A DNA stretch of 8,429 bases from Palsa-504 sp003136255 (GTDB lineage: Bacteria; Actinomycetota; Actinomycetes; Streptosporangiales; Streptosporangiaceae), in contig PLDT01000360.1 in assembly GCA_003136255.1 (NCBI GenBank), forward strand, positions 1-8,429, read 5' to 3'. Positions 1-6,568 of the stretch are shown here, piece after piece. How positions within the stretch are numbered: position 1 is the first letter of the stretch; every line of letters begins with the position of its first letter. The notes under the pieces were generated by a model that worked only from the letters and a program-made list of their open reading frames with translations, did no database searches and was not told the origin of the DNA. The translations under genes were made by a program, and so were the position numbers.

Positions 1-1
1 G

Positions 2-2885
2 GTCCGGGGCGCCAAGCAGCGAACGGTCCTGGCCCTCCTGGCGCTTCACCGGGGAAACCCCGTCAGCGCAGACCGGCTGATCGACGCGCTGTGGGCTGAC
101 GGGCAAGTGGCCAACCCGGTAAACGCCTTGCAGGCCCAGATAGGCCAGCTGCGTCGCACTCTCGGCGCAACGGCGATCGTCACCTCCGACGCCGGCTATG
201 CCCTCGATATCGGTCCGGATGATGTCGACGCAGTCCGTTTTGAACAGCTGGTGGCAAAGGGACAGCGCCTGCTTGAGGAGGGAGAGACGGCGCTCGCGTC
301 AACCGCGCTGGGCGAAGCGCTACGGCTGCGACGGGGGGAGCCGCTTACCGAGTTCGCGTACGCCGGCTTCGCTGATGCCGAACGAGCGCATCTCGCCGAT
401 CTGACCCTAGTGGCGATCGAGACCCGTGCCGAAGCCGACCTGGTATTGGGCCGTCACGGCGAGCTCGTGGGCGAACTGGAGGCGTTGTGCCGGGAGCATC
501 CGCTTCGCGAGCGACTGTGGGAGCTGCTCATGCTGGCCCTGTACCGGGCCGGCCGCCAGGCCGAGGCCTTGCGCGCCTACACCGAAGCTCGTGACCGTTT
601 GGTCCACGAGCTGGGAATTGACCCTGGCCCGGCCCTGCGGGAACTCGAGGCCCGCATCCTGGCCCAGGACCCATCACTCGCCGCAGCCGGCCCGGCAGGT
701 CTCGAGGCGGTTCCGACGCCGATGGCAACGGGCAACCTGCGGGAGCGATTGAGCAGCTTCGTCGGTCGCACAGCGGAACTCCAGGAGCTGAGCGAGGCGG
801 TCCGCTCTAGCCGGCTGGTGACGCTGATCGGTCCCGGTGGGGTGGGCAAGACCCGACTGGCGGTAGAGTTGGCCGCCACACTGCGCCAAGAGCACCGAGA
901 CGGGGCCTGGCTGGTCGAGTTCGCGAGCGTCACCGAGCCCGACGGGGTTGCGCCGGCTGTGGCCGGCGCACTCGGGGTGGCCGCGGCCGGCCTCATTGGC
1001 CCGCCTTCGCCGGACTCGACGGTGGAGCTCATCGTGCGCGACCTGGCCGGGCGGTCGCTTTTGGTCGTCTTCGACAACTGTGAACACGTGATAGACCAGA
1101 CGGCAGCCCTGGCCGAGACGCTGGTCGGAACGGTGCCTGGTCTGCGGCTGATCGCGACGAGCCGCGAGCCGCTCGGCGTTCCTGGCGAAGTCCTGGTGTC
1201 CGTGGGCCCATTGGGCCGGCCGGCCGCAGTCGAGCTGTTCGTCGATCGCGCTCGGGCGGTGCGACCCGGATTTACCGCAGACGGGCACACCGGTCCTGTG
1301 ATCAATGAGATCTGTCACCGGTTGGACGGCCTTCCACTGGCCGTCGAACTGGCCGCCGCGCGACTGCGTTCACTGACATTGGCCACGTTGGCGGAACGGC
1401 TCGACGATCGCTTTCGGCTGCTCACCGTGGGTGCCCGCACTGCCCTCCCGCGCCAGCAAACCCTTCGGGCGGTGGTGGACTGGAGCTACGACCTGCTGTT
1501 CGAAGACGAGCGCCGCTTGTTCGCCCGGCTGTCGGTCTTCGCCGGAGGCTGCGGCCTGGACGCCGTCGAGGCGGTCTGCGCCGACGACCAGGTGCCGGCG
1601 GCCGAGATCCTCGACGTTCTGAGCCGGCTGGTCGACAAGTCCCTCGTCGCCGCCCCTAACGCCGGTCGTGACGCCCGGTTCATTCAGCTCCAGACGCTGT
1701 GGCAATACGGTCGGGACCGCCTCGATGAATCCGGCGAAGTTGACGCCATGTGCGCCCGGCACGGCGCTTATTACCGGCAGATGGCAGAGGACGCGCACGA
1801 GGGTCTGCGAGGTGCCACCGGGCCGATGTGGCGGGAACGCCTCACCTCGGAGCTGGGCAACCTGCGGGCCGCGCTCGACTGGTTCATCGCAAGAGGCGAC
1901 GCCGATGCGGCGCTGTCGTTGGCGTCGGGAATGGCCTGGCTATGGTTCATCAACAGCGACGTTGTCGAAGGAGCACGCTGGCTGGGTGACGCGCTCAGCG
2001 CGACGGGGCCGCGCCGTCCTGAACTGGCCGCGACCGCCCAGGTCTGGCACGGCTATTTCGTGTGCATGGCGTTCAGCCCAGCCGCTGCCGTTCCCGAATG
2101 TGACGCGGCCCTCGCCGCGTTGCGAACCAGCGGCGACCAGACCCGTCGAGCGGAAGCGCTGCTGCTCTGCGCCACGGTGCTGATGCGCGCGCAGGAGTCC
2201 GAACGATCTCTCGGCGCGTTGAGCGAGGCGCACGATCTGCTGGAACCGGCTGTGCACGGCTGGCTGCTGGCCGTCCACGACTGGATAGCGGCCTGGAACC
2301 TGACGCTGCTGGGGCAGTTCGATGACGCGGAGCAAGCCGCCCGCTCGAGCGTCGAGCGCTTCGACGCCCAAGGGGAGGTCTGGTTGTCAGTCGACCCGCT
2401 GAACATCCTGGCCGGCATCGCCGCCGCGCGAGGCGATCTCGATGGGGCGTCAGCGGCCTACGGAGCGCTCCTGGAGCGGTGCCGCGCAGCGGGGCAACGC
2501 AATTTTGTGCTGTTCATTCTCTCCCGCCTGGCCGCGCTGCGAGCCAAGCAAGGCGACGACGNNNNNNNNNNNNNNNNNNNNGACCGGTGTCCTCGCCGGC
2601 CTGGCGTGGTGGGCAGTCAGCGCGGGCCAAGCAGACGACGCGATGGTCTTCGCCGCTGACGCCTGCCAGGCCGCCGCCGCCAGCGGGGACCCGGCAGTAC
2701 AACTGCTCGCCGATACCGCCGTAGCCGCAGTCAGGGCGCTCGCCGAGCCGACCCGCCCCAACGCCGAGGCTTTCGTCGCGCTCGCTCAGCAGCGCGCCCA
2801 GAATTTGTCGTACGGCAGTCTCACCAGTTTCACCGACGAGCCGGATGTCGCCGCGCTCTCGGCCCGCTTCGCCTCGCGCGGTTGA
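2..2885 (+). CDS. AfsR/SARP-family transcriptional regulator (winged helix-BTAD-NB-ARC-TPR), 5' partial, with internal gap
   Basis: Large cytoplasmic ATP-binding transcriptional activator of the AfsR type. The frame is open from base 2 and already reads VRGAKQRTVLALLALHRG, the middle of an OmpR-type winged helix, so the true start lies about 25 codons upstream of the window; the GTG at 107 is not the start. Domains, counting residues from base 2: winged helix to about 65; BTAD about 70-215; NB-ARC from about 252 (FVGR), with Walker A GPGGVGKT at 277-284 (bases 830-853), Walker B LLVVFDN near 353-359, SREPLG sensor motif and GLPL at 443-446; a winged-helix segment (SYDLL...FARLSVFAGG) near 490-525; then an alanine-rich TPR-like region to the end. 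The 20-N gap changes the frame: the upstream part ends at LRAKQGDD and the C-terminus continues in another frame from 2583 (TGVLAGLAWW) to TGA at 2883-2885. About 960 residues are visible, normal for the family. The target is unknown; the repeats at 2887-2913 are the obvious candidate. Confidence 0.93.
2562..2581. other. Assembly gap (20 N) inside the regulator gene
   Basis: Twenty N. The coding frame is phase 2 before the gap and phase 0 after it, and both sides look like one continuous TPR region. For an intact gene the missing length must be 1 modulo 3, so 20 cannot be its true length and is probably a placeholder or estimate. Translating straight through gives a false C-terminus ending at 2659. 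Confidence 0.97.
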
Positions 2886-2886
2886 T

Positions 2887-2913
2887 CTCAGTGCCACCTC
2901 AGCGTCGCCTCAG
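2887..2913 (+). promoter_or_regulatory. Three CTCAG direct repeats at 11-bp spacing, candidate SARP operator
   Basis: CTCAG occurs at 2887-2891, 2898-2902 and 2909-2913, exactly 11 bp from start to start. The array lies directly after the regulator's stop codon and 24 bp before the next gene's ATG. SARP-family activators are known to bind short direct repeats spaced one or two helical turns (11 or 22 bp) just upstream of the -10 element, and this array has that form. The assignment to this regulator is inference. The third copy lies within CGCCTCAG, which recurs three times at 8339-8389. Confidence 0.5.
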
Positions 2914-2923
2914 GCCAGCCAGG

Positions 2924-2929
2924 CAAACT
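2924..2929 (+). promoter_or_regulatory. Possible -10 element (CAAACT) for a leaderless transcript
   Basis: CAAACT fits the actinobacterial TAnnnT -10 pattern at the second and sixth positions only. It begins 10 bp after the last CTCAG repeat, near the spacing known for SARP promoters, and ends 7 bp before the ATG at 2937. That would place transcription initiation at or next to the start codon. A leaderless message would also explain the poor ribosome binding site. No -35 is recognisable, as expected where a SARP takes its place. Weak alone; supported by position. Confidence 0.25.
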
Positions 2930-2936
2930 GGGACTC

Positions 2937-3425
2937 ATGCAGCCAACACAAGGTCAGCCCGTCAGCCAGCATGATCACTTGGACGCCTCCGGGCCCGCCC
3001 TTGAGGAACACGGCCGCGCGGTCACCGCAAGCTTGCAGGCCGCGGCGTGGTACCGGCAGGCACAGCGAGCCATCGACCGCCGCCGAGCTGCCACAGCGCT
3101 ACGCCACGCCGTCGAAGCCGACCCGGCGTTCGAGCTCGCCCTCGCTGACCTCGACGCCATTGCCGGAACCTCAGGCCAACGTCCCAGCCTCGGGCAGATG
3201 AACTGGGAACGCCACCACATTGAGGTCGTCCGCACCGCGGCCTCCGGCAATGGCAAGCGAGCCACCGACCTGCTCCGCGAGCACCTCGCTGCCGTCGGGT
3301 GCGACCCTCTCGCCTACCGGATCGTTGCCCAGACGCGACAGCCAGCGGGGATGGACGACGACTTCGATAACCTGGCAGGCCAGCTCCCAGATTGCCACCC
3401 GACCCGATGGTCGAGCCCTCCATGA
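2937..3425 (+). CDS. Small TPR-like (helical repeat) protein of unknown function
   Basis: A soluble protein of 162 residues with no signal peptide or membrane segment. A hydrophilic N-terminus is followed by paired amphipathic helices: about 35-65 (ASLQAAAWYRQAQRAI, then an ALRHAVEADPAFELALADL segment typical of a TPR unit) and 85-125 (NWERHHIEVVRTAASGNGKR, then ATDLLREHLAAVGCDPLAYR). The second part resembles the N-terminal region of TTC38-like TPR proteins, but these usually run to about 400 residues or more, so this is either a short variant or a truncated copy. The last 30 residues look unstructured. The start at 2937 is the first ATG after the repeat array and has only a weak GGGA upstream. 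The stop overlaps an ATG (ATGA at 3422-3425). Its place beside the regulator suggests it may be a target or partner, but no function can be assigned. Confidence 0.75.
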   Translation: MQPTQGQPVSQHDHLDASGPALEEHGRAVTASLQAAAWYRQAQRAIDRRRAATALRHAVEADPAFELALADLDAIAGTSGQRPSLGQMNWERHHIEVVRTAASGNGKRATDLLREHLAAVGCDPLAYRIVAQTRQPAGMDDDFDNLAGQLPDCHPTRWSSPP

Positions 3426-3466
3426 CCGCCCGCGGGTCACTGGAAGGACCCCGGGCGAGCAGATGA
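3422..3466 (+). CDS. Possible 14-codon linking ORF (MTARGSLEGPRASR)
   Basis: ATG at 3422 overlaps the TGA of the TPR gene as ATGA. The frame runs 14 codons to TGA at 3464-3466, which overlaps the dehydrogenase ATG at 3463 as another ATGA. The ORF therefore links its two neighbours by 4-base overlaps at each end, an arrangement that permits termination-reinitiation coupling. The peptide has no recognisable motif and the pattern may be chance. Confidence 0.2.
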   Translation: MTARGSLEGPRASR

Positions 3467-4497
3467 CCGCCACCCCGACGCCAGCCGATCAGCGCTCTGC
3501 GACGCGCGTCGTGTTCCCCGAGCCCCGCCGGGTCGAGCTCGAGGAGGTGATCGTTGACCTCCGCGAGCTTGGGCCGCACGAGGTCGTCGTGCAGGCTTGC
3601 CGCAGCGTGATCAGCCCGGGCACCGAGCTGGCCCATTATCGCGGCGAGTCCCTCGTTGGCCTGCTCCCGCCCGCCCAGCGCCCGCCCCAGCCGTTCCATC
3701 CGGGCTACGCCATGGCCGGAACTGTCCTCGCCGCCGGACTCCACAGCGGCTTTGTGGTCGGAACGCCCGTTCTGTCGCACACCCCGCACCAGAGTGTGGT
3801 CCGCTTTGACCCCCGCCAGCACGTCTGCCTGCCGCTGCCGGCCGGGATCGACTTCGACATTGCGCCCTTTGCCCGTCTCGGCCAGATCGGCGGCATCAGC
3901 TTGCAGCTCACCGCTGCGCGGCCCGGTGACACGGTGGCGGTGATCGGACTCGGGCCGGTGGGCAACCTCGTCGCCCAGTTGGCCCAAGACTTGGGGTACC
4001 GGGTGGTTTCGGTCGAGCGCTCGCCCGGTCGTCGAGAGCTCGCCCGCTCCTCCGGACTCAGCACGGTCGTCGCACCAGAGGAAGCCGGCGATGCCGTCGC
4101 GCCCGCGGGCGCCAACCTCGTGCTGGAGTGCTCAGGCAGCCAGCACGCGGTCCTGCTCGCCACGGAGATCTGCGCTCGCCGCGGTGAGGTGATGTTGGTC
4201 GGGGCCCCGTGGCGACGCGAGCCGGAAGTCGCGGCGAGCTCAGTGGTGGCCCGCGTGTTCGAGCGATTCCTGTCCCTTCGTAGCGGCTGGGAGTGGCAGG
4301 TCCCGCACTATGGCGAGGAGCGCTCTGTTGCCGGCTGCACGCGCTGGGTACTCGAGCGGCTCGTCGCCGGGTCCGTCGCAACGGAGCGGCTCGTGAGCGG
4401 AACAATCACGCCCGACCGGGCGCACGCCGCCTACGGCGTGCTCGACAGCGAACCCGACCGCCACCTCACGTTTCTCTTCGACTGGGAACCGGGGTAG
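3463..4497 (+). CDS. Medium-chain dehydrogenase/reductase lacking catalytic zinc ligands
   Basis: Cytoplasmic NAD(P)-dependent oxidoreductase of the MDR (alcohol dehydrogenase-like) superfamily, 344 residues, a normal family length. The N-terminal GroES-like domain has RSVISPGTELAHYRG where zinc enzymes have a CGTD-like motif, and FHPGYAMAGTV where they have GHE. Two catalytic zinc ligands are therefore absent, as in the SPGTE-type MDR branch that includes BchC-like and bi-domain oxidoreductases. The Rossmann fold is clear: VAVIGLGPVGNLVAQLAQ (about residues 157-175) with an acidic strand end (VVSVERS). The start at 3463 is preferred because upstream in-frame codons overlap the TPR gene; a GGAAGG at 3442-3447 is too far away for a strong ribosome binding site, so coupling is possible. 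The substrate is unknown. The neighbouring sugar transporter suggests a sugar or polyol derivative. Predicted by family resemblance, not by database search. Confidence 0.88.
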   Translation: MTATPTPADQRSATRVVFPEPRRVELEEVIVDLRELGPHEVVVQACRSVISPGTELAHYRGESLVGLLPPAQRPPQPFHPGYAMAGTVLAAGLHSGFVVGTPVLSHTPHQSVVRFDPRQHVCLPLPAGIDFDIAPFARLGQIGGISLQLTAARPGDTVAVIGLGPVGNLVAQLAQDLGYRVVSVERSPGRRELARSSGLSTVVAPEEAGDAVAPAGANLVLECSGSQHAVLLATEICARRGEVMLVGAPWRREPEVAASSVVARVFERFLSLRSGWEWQVPHYGEERSVAGCTRWVLERLVAGSVATERLVSGTITPDRAHAAYGVLDSEPDRHLTFLFDWEPG

Positions 4498-4643
4498 TTC
4501 CCTCAGCACCGCCAGCCGGCCCTTGGGCAGCACCCGTTCGTACATTGAACGTGAAGCTCGATCCAGTCCGCCGGTTTGCCTCTGGGGCCAATCGGTAGTG
4601 GCGTGGGTGACGGTCGTTTCCTTAAGTGTTCGGATGAGGTCAG
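4498..4643 (+). promoter_or_regulatory. Intergenic region ahead of the ABC operon, with a short inverted repeat
   Basis: These 146 bases probably hold the promoter of the transporter operon, but no convincing -35/-10 pair was found. An inverted repeat CGTTC-N7-GAACG lies at 4535-4551 (centre at 4543) and could be a small operator; the arms are only 5 bp. A single CCTCAGCA at 4501-4508 resembles the CTCAG repeats elsewhere but is not repeated. GAGG at 4636-4639 is a closely spaced ribosome binding site for the ATG at 4644. There is no clear terminator for the dehydrogenase. Confidence 0.3.
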
Positions 4644-5550
4644 ATGAGCTCCGGTCTTAGCGGTGGCCCGGACAGAGCCCGTGACCCTCGGCAAGTCAGG
4701 GCTGAGCAGCCCGAGGTTCTTCGCCGACGGCGCCGTATTCCCTGGGGCGTCTACCTCGCGCTTGTCCCAACGCTCGGGCTCCTCGGCTTCTTCGGCTACT
4801 ACCCCGACATCAACGGGCTGGTTCACTCTCTGACGAACTGGGAGCCAGGCTTCAGCTCCCCCTTCGTCGGACTGGCCAACTACCGCGCCATGTGGCACGA
4901 CAGCCTGTGGTGGGAGGCGTTCGTCCACATCGGGATCATCTTCGTCGTGGCCGTGACGGCGATGTGGGTGATCCCGCTCGCCGCGGCGGAGCTACTGATC
5001 ACCCTCTCGCGGCCGCGCTGGCGCCTGTTCTTCCGCTATCTCCTCATCGTCCCGCTCGCCTTCTCCCCGGTGATCCAGGTCCTTACCTGGCAGTTCATCT
5101 ACGATCCCAACGTCGGCGTGCTGAACGGGTTCCTTGGCCAGGTCGGTCTCACCGCGCTTGAGAAGAACTGGCTCGGCGACCCTAACACCGCCCTGTGGGC
5201 GCTGATCTTCATCAACTTTCCTTGGATTGCCGGCCTGCCGTTCCTCATCTTCAGTGCCGGCCTCCAGAACATCCCCGGCGAGATCTTCGACGCGGCGGCG
5301 ATCGACGGCGCGGGGCGCTGGAAGCGGTTCCTCGTCATCGACCTGCCGCTGTTGCTGCGTCAGATCAAGCTGCTGTTCTTCCTCGCCGTCGTCTTCGTGC
5401 TGCAGTACGGGTTCGCCCCGTACATCGCCACCCAGGGCGGGCCAGACAACGCNNGCGGCACTGTCCACGACGCTTCTCGTCGTCATGGTGCTCATGAGCG
5501 GGCTGACGCTGCTTACCGGGCGCCGCCGCACTCCGAGAGGAGCACCCTGA
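4644..5550 (+). CDS. Carbohydrate ABC transporter permease, MalF/UgpA type, interrupted by gap
   Basis: Inner-membrane subunit of a CUT1-type sugar importer. A basic cytoplasmic N-terminus (VLRRRRRIPWG) is followed by TM1 near residues 34-53 (VYLALVPTLGLLGFFGYY), then hydrophobic segments near WWEAFVHIGIIFVVAV, FFRYLLIVPLAFSPVIQVL, ALWALIFINFPWIAGLPF and LLFFLAVVFVLQYGFAP. The EAA loop that contacts the ATPase reads EIFDAAAIDGAG, starting at 5280. At 5453-5454 two N hide missing sequence: before them the frame ends in TQGGPDNA; after them the hydrophobic last segment (LSTTLLVVMVLMSGLTLL) is read in the +1 frame from 5455 to TGA at 5548-5550. Related permeases have roughly 20-25 residues between these points. 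The stop overlaps the next start as TGATG, so the pair is translationally coupled and would form a heterodimer. The solute is unknown. Confidence 0.9.
5453..5454. other. Assembly gap (NN) inside the first permease gene
   Basis: Two N between the TQGGPDNA end in one frame and the last transmembrane segment in another. For an intact gene the missing length must be 1 modulo 3. Comparison with the usual permease layout suggests about 60-75 bases are absent, so NN does not show the real size. Reading through the N wrongly fuses this gene to the next permease. Confidence 0.93.
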
Positions 5551-5552
5551 TG
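5535..5552 (+). promoter_or_regulatory. Ribosome binding site and TGATG coupling junction for the second permease
   Basis: GAGAGGAG at 5535-5542 lies 7 bp before the ATG at 5550 and is a good Shine-Dalgarno. The TGA of the first permease (5548-5550) shares its A with this ATG. Together they fix the start of the second permease and show that it is a separate gene, not the second half of a fused protein. Confidence 0.85.
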
Positions 5553-6419
5553 GCCGGCGTACCCGCGCCACCATCACGGGTGCGGGCACGTCCCCTTACG
5601 CCCAGACGGTTGACGGACCTCGCCGCCGCCGCCATCTTGTCGTGCCTCGCCTTCGTCGGGCTGTTCCCCTACCTGTACATGCTCCAGACGGCAGTCAAGT
5701 CGAACTCGCAGTTCAACAGGAACGAAGCGACACCGTCCTGGCCGTTCCACCTCGGCAACTTCGCCACGGCCTGGCGCGAGGTGGCGCCCTACCTCCTTTC
5801 CTCGATCATCGTCGCCGCCTGCGCCATGTTCGGCTGCATTCTGCTCGGCTCGGTCAGCGGCTTCGTGCTCGCGCGTTACCGCTTTCCCGGCCGCAACTTC
5901 TGCTTCGGCCTCATCGCCCTGCTGCTAATGGTGCCGAACGTGGCGAGCCTCATCCCGCTCTTTGTGCTGATGCGAGATCTCGGTCTGCTCAACTCCTACC
6001 CCGACCTGATAATCCCGCAGCTCACCACCCAGACGGTCTTCTCCGTGGTGCTGATGAAGACATATATCGAGCACCTGCCCGAGGAGCTGTTCGACGCAGC
6101 CCAGATCGATGGCGCGTCGCCGGCGCGGACCTACTGGTCGGTCACCCTGCCGCTGACGCGACCGATCATCGGAACCGTCGCTCTGTTCAGCGTGATATCG
6201 GTGTGGAGCGATTACTTCTGGCCCGAGCTCACCATCATCACGAACTCGCTGCGTACGGTGCCGGTCGGTGTCCAGTTCTTCCAGGGTGAACTCACCACGT
6301 CCTACGGCCCGCTCTTTGCCGGCTATCTGATCGCGAGCCTGCCGCTGCTCATCCTGTTCGCGGCGCTCGCCAAGAATTTCCTGGCCGGCATCGAGGGCGG
6401 TCTCGCGGTGGACCGCTGA
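5550..6419 (+). CDS. Carbohydrate ABC transporter permease, MalG type
   Basis: Second membrane subunit of the same CUT1-type importer, 289 residues, a typical length. Basic N-terminus, TM1 near residues 24-45 (LAAAAILSCLAFVGLFPYLYML), the following periplasmic segment TAVKSNSQFN, then YLLSSIIVAACAMFGCILLGSVSGFVLARYRF split over two hydrophobic stretches, FGLIALLLMVPNVASLIPLFVL, and a final helix near ASLPLLILFAALAKNFLAG. The EAA loop EELFDAAQIDGAS begins at 6081 and is well conserved; it docks onto the ATPase. The C-terminus FLAGIEGGLAVDR matches the usual MalG-type tail. No ATPase gene is present in the window. In actinobacteria such operons are commonly served by a shared MsiK-type ATPase, which is the likely arrangement here. 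Confidence 0.93.
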   Translation: MAGVPAPPSRVRARPLTPRRLTDLAAAAILSCLAFVGLFPYLYMLQTAVKSNSQFNRNEATPSWPFHLGNFATAWREVAPYLLSSIIVAACAMFGCILLGSVSGFVLARYRFPGRNFCFGLIALLLMVPNVASLIPLFVLMRDLGLLNSYPDLIIPQLTTQTVFSVVLMKTYIEHLPEELFDAAQIDGASPARTYWSVTLPLTRPIIGTVALFSVISVWSDYFWPELTIITNSLRTVPVGVQFFQGELTTSYGPLFAGYLIASLPLLILFAALAKNFLAGIEGGLAVDR

Positions 6420-6451
6420 TCAGTCCCACCACGGCACCACGCTCTCATAAC

Positions 6452-6472
6452 GGAGGTCAGCCTATGAAATGA
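6452..6472 (+). other. Strong Shine-Dalgarno followed by a two-codon ORF (Met-Lys-stop)
   Basis: GGAGGT at 6452-6457 is a near-ideal Shine-Dalgarno. After six bases comes ATG AAA TGA (6464-6472), a minimal ORF, whose stop overlaps another ATG at 6469 (ATGA). This second ATG opens a frame that runs to 6711 across the binding-protein start, but its product is arginine-rich and not protein-like. The site could be a ribosome-loading or leader element, the ruined start of an older gene, or a local sequencing error. Confidence 0.4.
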
Positions 6473-6496
6473 CGATCTGCTCCAGACAGCAACAGG

Positions 6497-6517
6497 CCCG
6501 AGCGGCCCCTGCTCGGG
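6497..6517 (+). promoter_or_regulatory. RNA hairpin 1 upstream of the binding-protein gene
   Basis: Perfect inverted repeat CCCGAGC (6497-6503) / GCTCGGG (6511-6517) with a 7-base loop. No T tract follows, so it is not a standard intrinsic terminator. In sugar ABC operons a hairpin between the permease and binding-protein genes can set their different mRNA levels by stabilising or partly terminating the transcript; that role is inferred here. Confidence 0.5.
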
Positions 6518-6524
6518 GTCGACC

Positions 6525-6542
6525 ACCCGGCAGGCGCCGGGT
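6525..6542 (+). promoter_or_regulatory. RNA hairpin 2 upstream of the binding-protein gene
   Basis: Perfect inverted repeat ACCCGGC (6525-6531) / GCCGGGT (6536-6542) with a 4-base loop AGGC, only 7 bases after hairpin 1 and 16 bases before the ribosome binding site at 6558. The tandem arrangement makes a structured leader likely. No T run follows. Confidence 0.5.
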
Positions 6543-6557
6543 AGTGTCAACGAGCAT

Positions 6558-6563
6558 AGGGAG
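6558..6563 (+). promoter_or_regulatory. Ribosome binding site of the solute-binding protein
   Basis: AGGGAG ends 5 bases before the ATG at 6569 and sets this start. The start is confirmed by the lipoprotein signal peptide that follows immediately. Confidence 0.75.
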
Positions 6564-6568
6564 CACCG

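Noticed and set aside
577..1305. 242-codon minus-strand ORF
   Set aside because: Antisense to the NB-ARC domain, serine/arginine/proline-rich shadow frame.
107..2659. Regulator as an 850-residue protein from GTG 107 to 2659
   Set aside because: The frame is open with winged-helix sequence upstream of 107, and the end after the gap is arginine/proline-rich nonsense in that frame; the true C-terminus is in another frame to 2885.
3169..3178. CCTCAGGCCA inside the TPR gene as a further operator
   Set aside because: Same ten bases as at 2908-2917, but isolated, without 11-bp partners, and within coding sequence.
3220..3462. Earlier start of the dehydrogenase at 3220
   Set aside because: Overlaps the TPR gene by 200 bases and the extension has no MDR-like sequence; 3463 begins the protein at the usual distance from the GroES-like domain.
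3022..3987. 321-codon minus-strand ORF
   Set aside because: Antisense to the TPR and dehydrogenase genes, arginine- and glycine-rich, with no recognisable motif; typical shadow frame in high-GC DNA.
4644..6419. Single 591-residue permease
   Set aside because: Created by translating across NN at 5453-5454; residues between about 5455 and 5549 in that frame are not membrane-like, whereas another frame gives the expected last helix and a TGATG junction.
6497..6542. Intrinsic terminators
   Set aside because: Stems are perfect but neither is followed by a T tract, and the operon continues; regulation or processing is more likely.
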